Shown here: one piece after another, positions 10,027 to 20,761 of the stretch
How the letters are laid out: every line of letters begins with the position of its first letter
Numbering within the stretch: position 1 is the first letter of the stretch
Source: Agapetus fuscipes
Lineage: Eukaryota; Arthropoda; Insecta; Trichoptera; Glossosomatidae
DNA length: 64,000 nt
Direction of reading: 5' to 3'
Assembly (NCBI GenBank): GCA_951799405.1
Contig: OX637339.1
Coordinates: 10,602,001 to 10,666,000, forward strand
Translations under genes and position numbers: made by a program
The notes under the pieces: generated by a model
The model's input: only the letters and a program-made list of their open reading frames with translations
What the model was told of the DNA's origin: nothing
The model's database searches: none

Positions 10027-10075
10027 ATCATAGGCTTCGTTTTCCGGAAAGGGTGGTCTACTGTGTCTGTCTTAT
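10027..10075 (+). pseudogene. L2/CR1-like ORF2 scrap (paralogous empty site)
   Basis: It translates as LRFPERVVYCVCLIV, matching the split LINE at 36.3 kb (LHWLRFPERVVYRVC). Here the coding sequence is uninterrupted across the place where the 811-bp palindrome sits at 36340. It therefore works as a paralogous empty site. Confidence 0.55.
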
Positions 10076-10429
10076 TGTTTTTTTCTGTTCGTGCTTCTAA
10101 GATCGGCGATCATCACGGTTCTTTTGACTTTGGATGCTGCGCCACGAAATAGGGACTTGGTGCTTCTGCCGAACCATTGACGCAGGTTTTTAAGCTACGA
10201 TGTCCTTGGATGTCCCTGAGATTTTCTTCCCTCAATCTTACCCTGTATGATAAGATAAAGAAGGCGGTATTTCTTATTTCTCATAACGTGACTGAAGTAC
10301 ATCGGTTTGATTCATATTAATTGATTTCTATAAAGTATAATAGAAGTCAATCAAATTAATTTACAATCTATCCAAAATATAATTAATTGATTATGTTCAC
10401 TTTTATATTTTCATCTGTTATAGTTCCAT
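10076..10429. other. Spacer, nothing recognised
   Basis: Nothing identifiable on either strand. Confidence 0.4.
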
Positions 10430-10668
10430 GACTCACAGGTTAGTGTGAGGCTGACCACCCACCCATGCTGTAAAAATTGATTTACTTTGCTAATGTCATC
10501 CCGTTTCAGGAGAGGGCGACCAAAGTTTCGAGCTTATGCTCGTTTCATTATTGGATTTTTATTTTGTAAGTATAAATACAGCATATGCAAGCGTGAACTG
10601 AAACGTGTCTGATTGGGGGCATGTATTTATTATGAATCTAAAATGTTAATGTATATTCGCAACTTAAG
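10430..10668 (+). mobile_element. Family A repeat
   Basis: The head ATGACTCACAGGTTAGTGTG has a small duplication of the ACCC motif. The tail is degraded to CGCAACTTAAG. Confidence 0.7.
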
Positions 10669-11093
10669 AGTGCACACTCATTCTGTTAACTCAAAGTAAC
10701 CGGCCAGATTTGAACCGGCACTATGTTACTTCAAACACGGGAGTTTGGACTCTTGTCCAAGGAGGACTCTTGTCCTTGAGGAGCTTGTCCAAAACGCCAA
10801 CAGATCTTTTATACTTATTTTTATGCCATGTATCCGCGGTCTTTTCCTCATAGTGAGATTTATTTTTTTCACAGAAGACTAAACTTTTTATCACAAGGTT
10901 CTGCATTTTTCTCTTCTGTTTCCTCCTTCTTGTTTTTTAAGGAAGGAAATGCAGGAAATTTCAATATCCGGCTTACAAAATCTTCAATATTATGTGAAGC
11001 TGGATCTTTGTTTTCAAACGCCTTTGGCCACCCTTCCGTCCCTACCATGTTCAGGAAATAGCCATAAGTATGAAAAAGACGCCACTGCAACCA
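10669..11093. other. Spacer, nothing recognised
   Basis: Three short ORFs on opposing strands, none with a motif. A short GGAGTTTGGACTCTTGTCC / GGAGGACTCTTGTCCTTG near-duplication is at 10740-10780. Confidence 0.4.
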
Positions 11094-11335
11094 GTACCCT
11101 TAGTACGACTTGCAAAACTTGAGAAAAGTAAAGTTTACGAAAAGTATTAAAGAGTGATTTCTCCCAAAATCTGTCGTTTTTGTTTCTTAAACTTTATGGT
11201 CTTAGCAAAAGAGTTACAGTGATAAAGAAAATCAAGTTCAAACAAACAAAAACGGCAGATTTTGGGGGAAATCACTCTTTAGAATTGCCGTAAACTTTAC
11301 ATTACTCAAGTTTTGCAACTCGTACTAACGGGTAC
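11094..11335. mobile_element. Fold-back element, about 242 bp
   Basis: The ends are GTACCCTTAGTACGACTTGC and its partner GCAACTCGTACTAACGGGTA. Pairing continues inward through CAAAACTTGAG, GTAAAGTTTACG and AGAGTGATTTC to about 11190. The spacer contains a TTTGTTTCTTAAAC stretch. No ORF, no clear TSD. Confidence 0.65.
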
Positions 11336-12224
11336 AGATATAATAGTACTGTGCCCCTAGTATACAACATTTCGTCAACTCACCACGATTGTGTAAATCA
11401 AAGAAATATGAAAACTAAGTCGTTCACTAGGAGTGCCGTCGTATATTTCATACATTATTGATTTACGCAATCGAGGGGAAATTTACGCATTAATTTACAC
11501 TCTGGGTACTGTATATATAATATATATAATAGGTTGTAAGAATATATTTTTGTTTTATTTTATTTTTTATTTAGACATCACAAGAAAACTTCATATCGGC
11601 TCACGAATCCTGAAATGAGGTCTTCCAGCTAGGCGTTGAACTACATATGTACTAATAGGAATTTCAAATATGGGTAAGCATTACATTTGTTAATCCCAGA
11701 ACCTATTTTTAAATTAATTAATCACGCCAATAACTTTTTGTCTTTATAGAAGTTTCGTCGCTGCGTATTGACAACTCCTTAGTGGTTTTAGGGTTGGTAT
11801 AGACGTGCATGGAAGAGTCCAGACATGCTATGCTGAACCCTCGACCCTTCTTGAGCGCTTTGTTTGAAAAGACGAGCTTTTCTTTAAGCAATTGAGCATT
11901 CACTGATATCGAAAATTAAGCGAACGAGTTTTTGCAAAAAATGCATTCTATCTATATAAAAACGAAAGGCGCTCGTTGGTAACTGCATCACTCGAAAAAG
12001 CTAGAAAAAAATTGTGAATACAAAAATGTTAAAAGTGGTGGATTTTCCAATTCGATAAAAGCTGAACATCATTTTTAAATGGAATGTTTTTCATGTTTTT
12101 TTGTATGTTTTTCTCAATCAACTTCCAATTGTTTCAGAAATCACTGTCAAATTAGAAAAGACATCATCTTTCGTGTCAGATACTCTAAAATTAATCTTAA
12201 AAATTAAGAAAAAATCACATTTAC
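11336..12224. other. Spacer, nothing recognised
   Basis: Two 61-codon ORFs on opposite strands; no protein motif, no listed repeat. Confidence 0.5.
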
Positions 12225-12518
12225 CATTTAGATTTAAAAAAATGTAATTTGTCATGTATGTTCCTTGACTTATAGGTTGTTATGCGGCTGACCACCAATA
12301 ATATAAAAAATTGGTTCACTTTGCCAATGTCACCCCTGTTTCAGGGAAGGACGGCAAGAGTTGCAAGGCTTATGTTCATTTGAGATTGGGTTTTTATATT
12401 GTAGGTCCACATGCGGCATGTGTTAGCGCGAAATTATACATATCTGCTTGTGGGAATGCATTTAATATAAATCTTAAATGATATATATCTTTGCAGCTTA
12501 GATTAGATTAGATTAGAT
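12225..12518 (+). mobile_element. Family A repeat, full length with (TTAGA)n tail
   Basis: It begins at TTTAAAAAAATGTAATTTGT, the same start as the 653 copy, and ends TTAGATTAGATTAGATTAGA. This is the TTAGA-tailed subfamily with TATTGTAGGTCCACATGCGG. Confidence 0.8.
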
Positions 12519-13929
12519 ACCAGTGCCTTTTTCACAGGAAATTAATAATAAAAAAAAAAACTTTTCATTTTGAATACAAGGGTAAATATTACTTATATAC
12601 AGTAAGAACTGCTTACTCAGTTTAAATATTACATTAATTTGAAAACATAAGTTTGGAAAGACAATGAGATACAGAAGGCATAGGGGATCTTTGAAAGCAC
12701 AAAACACGAACATATTTAATAGACAAAGTTCAAACAAATAAAACTTCCTTCCTCTCACTTACTTTCTACATCCAATAAAGAGGAAGTATTGTCATATTAT
12801 TAGGATGTGAAATAAACTCAGTTCCCATGTTAAAGTTTTCAGTTTCTTTCGCTCGGATAGGGGGAGAAATGTGACAGTAATAAATTCCAAATTTTTGAAA
12901 AATAATAATTATTGAAAAAATATATAATCATAAGTATGTGTATAATTTTGTTACGATAATTAAAGATCGTGAAAATATATAATAGCAGACTGGTCTGGAA
13001 TCATCGACTATATTCGATAAATCGAGAACATTCGAGAAACATCCGTATGAACTTATAAAGATGTGAGCCGCAATAGGGCAATTGCAGTGGTGGGGAAAAC
13101 GATTTAAAATACTATGGTTGTGTAGAGTACATTTCAAGGATCACAACCAAGATAAATTATCATTGATAATTTTCAAAAATAAAATGTCGAGAATTTTAAT
13201 CCTGCCAAAACGCATTGGGACCGAAGAAACACGCTGTGACGTCAAAATTACATAGATGGATCCATCGGTCTTAGAAGACCTAACCGTACATTCCATACAT
13301 CGTGAGATGTGGTGAGATCCATTGACGTCACATCCGCCTAAATAAAAAAATGAGCTGTTTTAGCGGAAATCGAAAATGGGCGAATTTTACAGAGCTGTAA
13401 TTTAAAAACTAAGCCAGATATAATTTTTTTTAAAACGCAGATGCATTTTTTAAAAGGTAGGCTATCATTTTATAAAATAAAATAAAAAATGTGAAATTAC
13501 CCCATTGTGTGCAGGCCAGGTCGATTTAAGCATTGAACCGTGAAATCGATAAGCCAAGAGCTGGAAAAGTGATCAATACATTGTAAACCGACATTGTGTC
13601 TTGAAAAATAAATAAATTGTAATTTTTTTTCACTAGCTGTCCTTGAAAGCAACATCAAATATTTTTTTTAATTTTTGACAACTTTAACAACTTTTCTGGT
13701 TATCTATGCGTTGTACAAAGATTTCGCAGCCCTTACAGTCTCGCAATTATAAAGTTGAGATGGATGGTGTAATCGTTGCCTTATGTGGTTCATCCCCTCC
13801 TTCACTAACATAGTACCCAACGGTCTGCACTACTTCCATATTATATTGTTGCATACAGTTTGTACTTGGAAACCGAAAATTAATTCTACTTACATGCCTT
13901 TAAACAAGCTGTTATCTCAAGGTTGATGA
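12519..13929. other. Long spacer, nothing recognised
   Basis: About 1.4 kb of AT-rich sequence. The minus ORFs at 12513-12758 and 12928-13137 have no known motif. A loose TGACGTCA pair lies near 13238 and 13324. Confidence 0.5.
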
Positions 13930-14215
13930 CACTTTTAGGATATTAGACGAAACGATATGTGACAACTTAAATTATTCTCGACGTTGCGTTGGTCTTCAGG
14001 AGGCAGCCTCTCTGCACGACACTAAAAGATGACCTGATATGTCACAAAACAAAATGTACTCAAGAACATGGGTTGTAATTATGAATGAGTTTTTAATAAT
14101 TTGTGATTTTAAAATCAGTTCATTCTCAATTGTCGTGCGGAGAGGATGCCTCCTCTCCTGAAGACGTTGGCTACAACGAAACGTCGAGAATAATGTTAGT
14201 ACTTTCGTAACGGTT
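13930..14215. mobile_element. Inverted pair of hammerhead-like units
   Basis: A minus-strand unit (about 13938-14020, degenerate: CTGAAGACCAACGCAACGTC) faces a plus-strand unit (14110-14215) across ~90 bp. Both share GTCGTGC(A/G)GAGAGG, CTGAAGA and CGTCGAGAATAAT. The arrangement resembles inverted terminal repeats around a deleted interior. Confidence 0.5.
14154..14189 (+). ncRNA. Hammerhead-like fold
   Basis: Stem I pairs TCTC (14154-14157) with GAGA (14186-14189). The core is CTGAAGA (14158-14164), then spare C. Stem II pairs GTTG with CAAC around GCTA. GAAACGTC ends at 14185. Compared with 1336-1379, stem II has changed from GTCGG/CTGAC to GTTG/CAAC with pairing kept. Confidence 0.5.
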
Positions 14216-14299
14216 TGTTTAAAAACCGAAGTTTAATTAACATTGAAATATAAGTATAATTTGTAAATATGCCAAACGACTGTGTATATTGTTGTTCTA

Positions 14300-14485
14300 T
14301 GATTAATAGACTGGTATGAGGCTGCAACTAATGCTGTACAAACTCGGTTTACTTTTGCACATGCTACCTCGGTTTCAGAAAAAGGCGGCTAGAATTGCAA
14401 GGCTATTTTTGGTATATTTTGTAAGTACACATGCTGATGTGTACGCGCGAACTTACACGTGTCTACCTGTGGGCGTGCATTAGGT
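14300..14485 (+). mobile_element. Family A repeat, tail lost
   Basis: ACTGGTATGAGGCTGCAAC head, CCTCGGTTTCAGAAAAAGG core, ends at GTGGGCGTGCATTAGG. Confidence 0.6.
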
Positions 14486-14974
14486 AAGAGACAAAAAAAG
14501 TGTTACAATATGTAAAATAATAGCTTAATATTTGAAGGTATAAAATGATGAAATTTCTCTTGGCTCTCACGAGATTTAATATATGTAATCTTTTCATTCC
14601 GTGAAGTTGGCACACTTGCGGAATAATATTTTTAATGGATTTTTTATTGAATTCGCGAAGCAGCGCCCTCCACGCAAAGTATGACAACTTAATGTCGACA
14701 AACTCATACATACAGTTTTAATATGAATTTATATGTTAACTTAAACTCACTGTAGAGGCGGTGTTTTTGTATTCCTATATTTTTGGGTAAAACGCTTTGG
14801 TTGCGTTTAAACGTGAAATTTTATACTGGGTGTACAGAGCCCACTAAAGGCCCAAACAAATCTATTATATCAGTAAAGAACCGTTCACAATGCCTCTTTA
14901 TATTTTTCAGCATAAAATAAATGTAAAAAAATTACATCCACCAAATTTCACGGAATGTCTGATAACTTCGTTTT
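14486..14974. other. Spacer, nothing recognised
   Basis: An 82-codon minus ORF (14463-14711) shows no motif. Confidence 0.4.
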
Positions 14975-15486
14975 TAGTATTTCTTCCTATACTTATAGGT
15001 TGGTATGAGGCTGACCTATATATCTACTATGGGGCCGTCCATAAATTACGTCATCGATTTTGGCCGATTTTCGACCCCCCCTCCCCCCTTACAATCATCC
15101 TATAGTCATTATCTAATGACCCCCCCCGCCTCTTGCTGCTGTAATAATAGATGAGCTTAATAATTAATAATGTTATATTACTTGCATACTATTTTGTATA
15201 TTTTGTAGAAATTGGTATTTACAAGAACGACGTCCCTTTTGGTACTCGTACATCATTTGCCATCACCCGCAGACCAGCCCCCCCCCCCCCTTAATGCGTA
15301 TGACGTAATATATGGACAGCCCCTATCTATAATCCATAATAAGCTGTAAAGATTAACATTCAAGGCTCATATTAAATGCATGCCCACAGACCAGCACAAG
15401 TAGGTTCACGCCTACACATTCTGCGTGTGTGCATACAAATAAACAAAGCCTGAGGTGTAGCATTGGCAAAAGCGAAACAATCTTTA
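14975..15486. mobile_element. Two family A pieces flanking a MITE
   Basis: A plus-strand head piece (14985-15030: ACTTATAGGTTGGTATGAGG) and a minus-strand piece (15324-15486: AGCTGTAAAGATTAACATTC to TTGGCAAAAGCGAAACAATC) are separated by the MITE at 15031-15323. Confidence 0.6.
15031..15323. mobile_element. 293-bp MITE with GGGGCCGTCCATA ends and TAT TSD
   Basis: The left end is GGGGCCGTCCATAAATTACG and the right end CGTAATATATGGACAGCCCC. Runs of C lie just inside each end (CCCCCCTCCCCCC; CCCCCCCCCCCC). TAT flanks both sides. No transposase. Repeats with these ends are widespread in animal genomes; I do not assign a superfamily. Confidence 0.7.
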
Positions 15487-15735
15487 CCATTTCGGTGTTT
15501 ATTTCAAACCCGAAATTAAAATATCGGGAAGGATTACTCAACCTTCACAAGAAATGAGTACCAGCCCTTAGGACAGACTGAGCAACCCCCGCTTCAACTG
15601 AAGTGGTTGGCGTAAGGCCGGCCTTCTTACCTGTAAAAATACGTAGATTTAACTCGCCACATGCGATCCCTTCGGGGAGAACGCGGCAAGAAGTTACACT
15701 GTACGTGTAGCTTAGTCGCGTTTCACTCGGTACAA
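15487..15735 (+). mobile_element. SINE B lacking its tRNA head
   Basis: It starts at TTTCGGTGTTTATTTCAAAC and runs through CAACTGAAGTGGTTGGCGTA and GGGAGAACGCGGCAAGAAG to TGTAGCTTAGTCGCG. It abuts the A piece directly. Confidence 0.75.
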
Positions 15736-15957
15736 ACTTCCAGTGTGGCCGCACCTCTGGGCTACATTTGACAATGCCTATCTCTGTAGCACCCTTACTT
15801 ATCGTCGCCGGAAAATTGAAAAAGTTTCCTCTTTCTTCTTCTGGAAGCTTCCAGACTTCCCGCTGGAGGAACATGAAGTTGTGGAAGGCGCTGCAAGATG
15901 GAGGAGAAGAGCGGGAAGGTTATGACGTCGCGAGATAATATCTCGGGAAAAATAAAC

Positions 15958-16045
15958 TTGCGCTGATTTATTCGATGAGCGCTGTCTCTTTGTGAATCAC
16001 ACCTCAAGAGCCCTCTGTGAGCTTGGTCATCACTATCCAGCAGGC
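15958..16045 (-). mobile_element. SINE C, 3' end only
   Basis: The plus strand reads TGATTTATTCGATGAGCGCT, then GTGAATCACACCTCAAGAGC and GAGCTTGGTCATCACTATC. It is 5' truncated. The 220 bp to its left (15736-15957) contains only overlapping short ORFs. Confidence 0.7.
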
Positions 16046-16165
16046 GTGTAACTGTAACTGTAACTCTGTCGCCATTTCGCTAGGGGTGACCACTGACCAG
16101 AGCCTCTGCAGAGCTACCTCCATTTCTTCCTATTCTTACAAATCTCTTTTAATTCATTCATATCC
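16046..16165 (-). mobile_element. RTE-like LINE 3' end, (AGTTAC)-tailed family
   Basis: The plus strand begins GTAACTGTAACTGTAACTCT (tail), then the reversed end of ORF2; on minus it reads C-terminal '..KRFVRIGRNGGSSAEALVS' style sequence containing RKKW-like residues. It is the same 3' end as 18483-18690. Confidence 0.45.
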
Positions 16166-16167
16166 AT

Positions 16168-16455
16168 CAAATCTAATCTAATCTAATCTAAGCTGCAAGG
16201 ATATATATCATTTAAGATTTATATTAAATGCATTCCCACAAGCAGACATGTATAATTTCGCGCTAACACATGCCGCATGTGGACCTACATTATATAAAAT
16301 AAATAAAATAAATTATAAAAACCCAATCCCAAATGAACTGCCCTGCAACTCTTGCCGTCCTTCCCTGAAACAGGGGTGACATTGGCAAAGTGAACCATTT
16401 TGTACAGTATGGGTGGTCAGCTGCATACCAACCTATAAGTCAAGGAACATACATG
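16168..16455 (-). mobile_element. Family A repeat, full length
   Basis: The tail reads (ATCTA)n on plus at 16170; the head is CCTATAAGTCAAGGAACATA. A short TAAATAAAATAAATTATAAA expansion sits inside. Confidence 0.8.
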
Positions 16456-16796
16456 ACAAACCATCATCTTTTTTATACGTTTTCTTCTTTTACATTCACT
16501 TTGTATGTCCCATTATTTCACAATCTCCTCAATCTGATCACTTCATATTTTTTTCCGTCGTCCCTTACCTCTTTTTCCTCTCACACTTCTTTATTTTTAA
16601 TCTCACTCTTCGATTTTAAATCTCAATATCAAGTTTTAATGATTCGGTTGCTGTTAGGGTAGATAAGCCTTGCTTTTTCAAAGAAAGTATATGAATCAAA
16701 CCATCTACCTTCCGGTTTCGATTTTGAAGCATTGGCCACCAGAGTAGGGACCGGTGTAATGGCACTCAAACAACTAAAATTATTTTCATTTTATAA
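16456..16796. other. Spacer, nothing recognised
   Basis: T/C-rich, with two overlapping plus ORFs (16390-16662, 16413-16619) that look like shadows of pyrimidine-rich sequence. Confidence 0.4.
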
Positions 16797-16875
16797 ATTT
16801 TTTAATGGAGATCGAATCCGACCCCTTTGGTATTGAATAATGCAAGCGCTATACCAACTGGGCTATAGACCAGAT
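16797..16875 (-). mobile_element. tRNA-like SINE head, family unassigned
   Basis: The minus strand has box A TAGCCCAGTTGG and box B GGATTCGATCTCC at normal spacing. The sequence is close to but distinct from SINE B heads. It has no acceptor-stem pairing, so it is not a tRNA gene. Confidence 0.5.
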
Positions 16876-17262
16876 TTAAGAAAATATCAAGTCAGAAAAT
16901 CGAAAAAAAAGTGTATTTAGAGTGTGACTAGGTTGTCAGAGGCTTTGGCCATCCCCAATGAAGTGAAGACACAGTAACAGTCGCAGTTGTATAGGGCTCA
17001 AAGCGGCGTATAACAAAACAAACCCCGATAGCTCCACTTTACTGGTTTTGTGCGTACAGCAACCCAGAATGTACTCCCAAATGTGTGGATGTATAACGAG
17101 CAACGTAGCTGCATAGGGAGTAACTGCAATTTTACAAGAATATCTTTTCAGGTTCTATAATCTATAATCTAAGTTGCAAGGATATATTCATTCAAAGCTC
17201 TCAGATGTGTATGCCCACAAACAAACACGTGTAGTGTATGCCCACAAACAAACACGTGTAGT

Positions 17263-17568
17263 CAGTTCAGGTTCATTTAATTTAATTGTAGATTGGAAAC
17301 TTTTTTCATTATTTAGATAAAGAAGATAATATAAAGAATTACCAAGTGCCGCTTGTATAAAACATTGCGTTAACTGTTAGGTTTTGATTGGAATTATGGC
17401 CGTTTGACATATTTACAATTATAATAACTACACAGTTAAAATTTATTAATTGGATATTAGACGAACCGTTATAAGAGAACTTACATTATTCTCGACGTTT
17501 CGTTAGCGACGTTGCTAACGTCTTCAGGAGACACCTGGTATTTTCTAGTATTTTCAAAATTACAACCA
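17263..17568 (-). mobile_element. Hammerhead-bearing insertion
   Basis: On minus it carries TCTCCTGAAGACGTTAGCAA, then CGAAACGTCGAGAATAATG and AACGGTTCGTCTAATATCC, matching 1215-1567 and 13930-14215. Boundaries are inferred from the interrupted A copy. Confidence 0.5.
17490..17531 (-). ncRNA. Hammerhead-like fold, longest stem II
   Basis: Stem I TCTC/GAGA (plus 17528-17531 and 17490-17493). Core CTGAAGA (plus 17521-17527), then spare C. Stem II GTTAGC/GCTAAC has six pairs around AACGTC, followed by GAAACGTC. This is the best-formed stem II of the set. Confidence 0.55.
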
Positions 17569-17637
17569 AATTTCAAATGAACATAAGCCCTGCAACTCCT
17601 GCCGACTTTCCCTGAAACAGGAGTGACACTGGCAAAG

Positions 17638-18084
17638 GCCGTTGAAAAAAAAATCTTTTGAGTTAAAATAATTCTTACTGGATGATGGTCTAAGGTTCAA
17701 AAACGTTAGTATATATTTTTAAATACTGCAAATAAGCAGTGTTACGAGAAAAGAAAATCTAATTAGTTCTTTAGTTAAAAAAATAGTAATACACAATCCA
17801 TAAAAAATTAAATAACAAAAATCAATCAGATACAAATTTGATTTTGCAAGTTCCGCCCCTGCGTCGGCTTTCGCCAGTGCCGTATTTCATCTTTTAGGGT
17901 TTTTATTTATTTATTTGTTTGTGCGTGTCACCGGCAGGGCGGAATAAAAAATATTATTAAACGCCAAACATTACAACAAAGCGCCATTTTAAACGCTGAA
18001 TAACCCAAAATGGCGGCTCACCAGAGTCTACTCAAATTCCCGCTTCAAACTGTCACTCATAAGTGGCATGTATGCATTTACCTA
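17638..18084. other. Spacer, nothing recognised
   Basis: AT-rich with no family member identified. Confidence 0.4.
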
Positions 18085-18365
18085 TCCAGCAATTACAGGG
18101 GCGTATATTTTGCTAGCCGTCTGCGAGCTTGGTCGTCGCAAAAAAGCGCCAATTCTCAAGCGAGACCCAGTTGTTGTAAGGTTGGATGGACCTTTCAGTT
18201 ACCGGTCTTTGGTAAAGGTTTATGAATTTTTCAACCCAGCGAAGACCAAATTCGGAAATATAAATGCTACTTATACTTTTGTGTTCCGCCGGGATTCGAA
18301 TCCACAACCTTCCATTTACGAGTCCGAAGTGTTGCCACTGGACTACGGACCGGTCCAAGAAATTA
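18085..18365 (-). mobile_element. SINE C, tail truncated
   Basis: The plus strand runs GTCTGCGAGCTTGGTCGTCG, CCTTTCAGTTACCGGTCTTT and GGGATTCGAATCCACAACCT (box B complement) to GGACTACGGACCGGTCCAAG. It stops in AAGAAAT, the spacer that joins the 5S head in other copies, so it may be a copy truncated just after its 5S part. Confidence 0.75.
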
Positions 18366-18482
18366 CTTTTGGTATACCATTTTTTAAATACTCGTATATT
18401 TGTGAAGAAGAATGCAATTTTGTCTGTTCAGAAACAGGTTCGTACATCATTTATCCAATGACATCTAGGGATGATGGAGAAA

Positions 18483-18690
18483 AGTATGGAGTGATCAGAT
18501 TGAGGAGATTGTGAATGAATGGAATAAACAAAGTGAGCGTAAAAGAAGAAAATGCATGAAAAAGGTGATGGATGTGAATGAATTAGAAGAGGTATGTCAG
18601 GATAGGAAAAATTGGAGGCAGCTCTGCAGAGGCTCTGGCCCCCCCAATTGAAATGGCGGCAGAGTTACAGTTAAAGTTTACAGTTAAATA
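18483..18690 (+). pseudogene. RTE-like LINE ORF2 C-terminus and (AGTTAC) tail
   Basis: It reads SDQIEEIVNEWNKQSERKRR, then KCMKKVMDVNELEEVCQDRK and NWRQLCRGSGPPN before a stop. The A-linked LINE ends similarly (KKVMTLDEMKEVCKDRKKWR), so the two LINEs are related. Its 3' tail is GGCAGAGTTACAGTT, not TTAGATTATAG. Confidence 0.65.
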
Positions 18691-18692
18691 GT

Positions 18693-18800
18693 TGAACCAT
18701 GGTCAATATTATCGTCGTTAAACTACGGGATTCGAACTTGCGCATGTTTCAATAACGCCAGTTCGAGTGCCAACGTCTTATTCGCTCGAGCATAACAGTG
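18693..18800 (-). mobile_element. SINE D, degenerate head
   Basis: The plus strand shows GGTCAATATTATCGTCG and ACGGGATTCGAACTTGCGC, matching the D head at 5965-6048 but with disrupted box A. Confidence 0.5.
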
Positions 18801-18804
18801 AATT

Positions 18805-18897
18805 TTTTTTTTTTTTTTTAAGAGATCCTGTGCGGGAGACTCCCTAGATTCTAAAGACTCTAGGGGTCTATGACACTTGTTGTAGTGCCGCAGAGGT
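18805..18897 (-). mobile_element. Repeat E, poly(A)-tailed
   Basis: Poly(T) on plus, then GATCCTGTGCGGGAGACTCC and GGGGTCTATGACACTTGTTG up to GCCGCAGAGGTG. The same unit is at 34695-34861 and 57424-57600. It is probably the 3' end of a LINE or a SINE; no ORF visible. Confidence 0.6.
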
Positions 18898-19250
18898 GTA
18901 CGAGCTTGGTCGTCGTTACAAAGCGCCAATACTCAAGCAAGACCCAGTTGCTGTAAGGCTGGATGGACCTTTGGTGACCGGTCATTGGTAAAGGTTTATG
19001 AATTTTTCAACCCAGCGAAGAGCACATTCGAAATATAAAGGGTATATTTTTGTGCTCCGCCGGGATCCGAATCCACAACCTTCCATTTACGAGGCCGAAG
19101 TGTTGCCACTACGGACTACGGACCGGTCCAAGATGCCAACGACACGCGGTGTACCTGAGCGGTTACCCATCCAAGCACTGACCACGCCCAATGTTGCTTA
19201 ACTTCGGTGATCTATGGAAACCGGTGCTTTCAACATGGCTAACGTCGTTG
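18898..19250 (-). mobile_element. SINE C with 5S rRNA-like head, copy 1
   Basis: In minus-strand order: a 5S-like part (19250-19135), the junction CATCTTGGACCGGTCCGTAG, the tRNA-like part with box B complement GGATCCGAATCC, then the body to GAGCTTGGTCGTCG. The 3' tail is missing because repeat E abuts. The 5S part keeps AAGTTAAGCAACATTGGGCG and CTTGGATGGGTAACCGC, which cover the internal Pol III control region. Confidence 0.75.
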
Positions 19251-19349
19251 ACTATAATAATAAAAATAATAAAAATTGTAACAAACCTTAATTAATTAAC
19301 ATAAAGTTGTAAGAAAAATATTTTTAAAAACAAGAATTAAATGGTGTGT

Positions 19350-19512
19350 AGCAGCCCTCCGACAAACACGTGTAAATTCATGCGTACCTGCACATACAGT
19401 TTGTGTACTTTGAAAAGAAGACACAACGTTCAAATGAACATACATTCTGCAACTCATGCCGTTTTTCCCTGAACCGGTGGTGTCATTAGCAAATGTGAAA
19501 CAAATTTCCACA
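19350..19512 (-). mobile_element. Family A fragment, diverged
   Basis: GACAAACACGTGTAAATTCA, then GTTCAAATGAACATACATTC and TTCCCTGAACCGGTGGTG identify it. Confidence 0.6.
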
Positions 19513-19889
19513 CGAAACATATCTACTCGTACATTATAAATTGAATTTTTTTGCATTCAATTAAGAACTTATCGCACACGGTTTTTAAGGTCCAAATCAC
19601 AAAAAAAATATCCCTTACGCGTGAGTTCATGCAAGAATGACACGCACGACTAACTGTTTGTGGGGGGTATCACAATCACTCTTGTTTGCTCTCCAGCTCT
19701 TGAATAGAAATTATTCATACACAGAAACAATCAGAATTATTTTTTTATTATTCTCATCTCTACACAACACCGAAATTTTTATTCTTATTTTCATTATTTT
19801 AGTTACGTAGGGTTAGCACTGTAGAGAGGTAATTTTAGTTTAGCTAACCCAACAATAAAAATGTATGACAAATTTATATAATTTTTTTC
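19513..19889. other. Spacer, nothing recognised
   Basis: No family member or coding signal seen. Confidence 0.4.
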
Positions 19890-20190
19890 CCGGCCGATAG
19901 ATCAGCTAGTAGAATGCTCGCATTCCATACCGAGAGCTCGGGTTCGATTCGCACCAAGGATGTCAAAAATGTTTTCCCGTCTCGGTATTTTAGATTTACT
20001 CGTCCTTCACAAGAAATAAGTACCCCTCTGCGGAGCTGAGATACACCAACTTCAATTGAATTGGTTAGCGTGAGGCGGGCCTCCTTACCTGTAAAAATAA
20101 ATAGGTTTCACTCGCCACATGCGATCTCTTCAAAGACAACGCAAGAAAGTAAATATAGCTTTATGTGTAGCTCATTTGCTTTTACGGGTA
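19890..20190 (+). mobile_element. SINE B, near full length
   Basis: Head CCGGCCGATAGATCAGCTAG, box B GGGTTCGATTCGCACC, body to TCTTCAAAGACAACGCAAG and TTTATGTGTAGCTCA. Confidence 0.75.
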
Positions 20191-20761
20191 AACGCTAATA
20201 AACTTCTATGTAACTAAGGTCCTCAGCAACCGATAAAAATCAAATAATCACATCTGCAATTATATTAGGTACATATTGTAATGGATAATTTGAATTTTAG
20301 AACGTTGGGTTCAAGACAGAAGGTGTTAGAAATAATTTCCTATTTCAATGTTTTCTAATTCTAAAAGGGTTTACTCAGCTTTCATAAAAATATACATTTT
20401 ACGTACACTGATAAATAATTTGGTACACGATAACCAGTGGCGTACCATTATTTTGATTTTCGAGTATAATTTCATCGGTAATCAGGAGCGGTGTGTCTAT
20501 ATGCGAATTTGAACTTTGCCTCCCTACCATATGCGCACAATTATTTTCAGAATCGTAAACAGAGACCAATATCGACGTCGTACAGGAAGAAGGGACTAAG
20601 GTTGAAATTTATTACAAAATTTTAGTATATAAATATGGCGGTTGATCTGTAATTTTGGCGGTGAAGACTTTAGAATATTAAATATTAATTTTAATTCCTG
20701 TATTGTATTACTCATAGATTTTTATATTTTAATTGATTGACTGAAAAAAGTGTAAGTTGCA
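20191..20761. other. Spacer, nothing recognised
   Basis: No family member or coding signal seen. Confidence 0.4.

Larger units (their letters stand above)
17157..17637 (-). mobile_element. Family A repeat split by a hammerhead-bearing element
   Basis: The 3' half is 17157-17262 (CTATAATCTATAATCTAAG; GCCCACAAACAAACACGTGT duplicated) and the 5' half 17569-17637 (CAAATGAACATAAGCCCTGC). The two halves join correctly if 17263-17568 is removed. Confidence 0.6.

Noticed and set aside
13200..13335. Paired TGACGTCA sites as a regulatory element
   Set aside because: Short palindromes expected by chance, with no nearby gene.
18068..18514. 148-codon plus ORF
   Set aside because: It is the antisense of SINE C (tRNA-like boxes run through it), followed by unrelated sequence.
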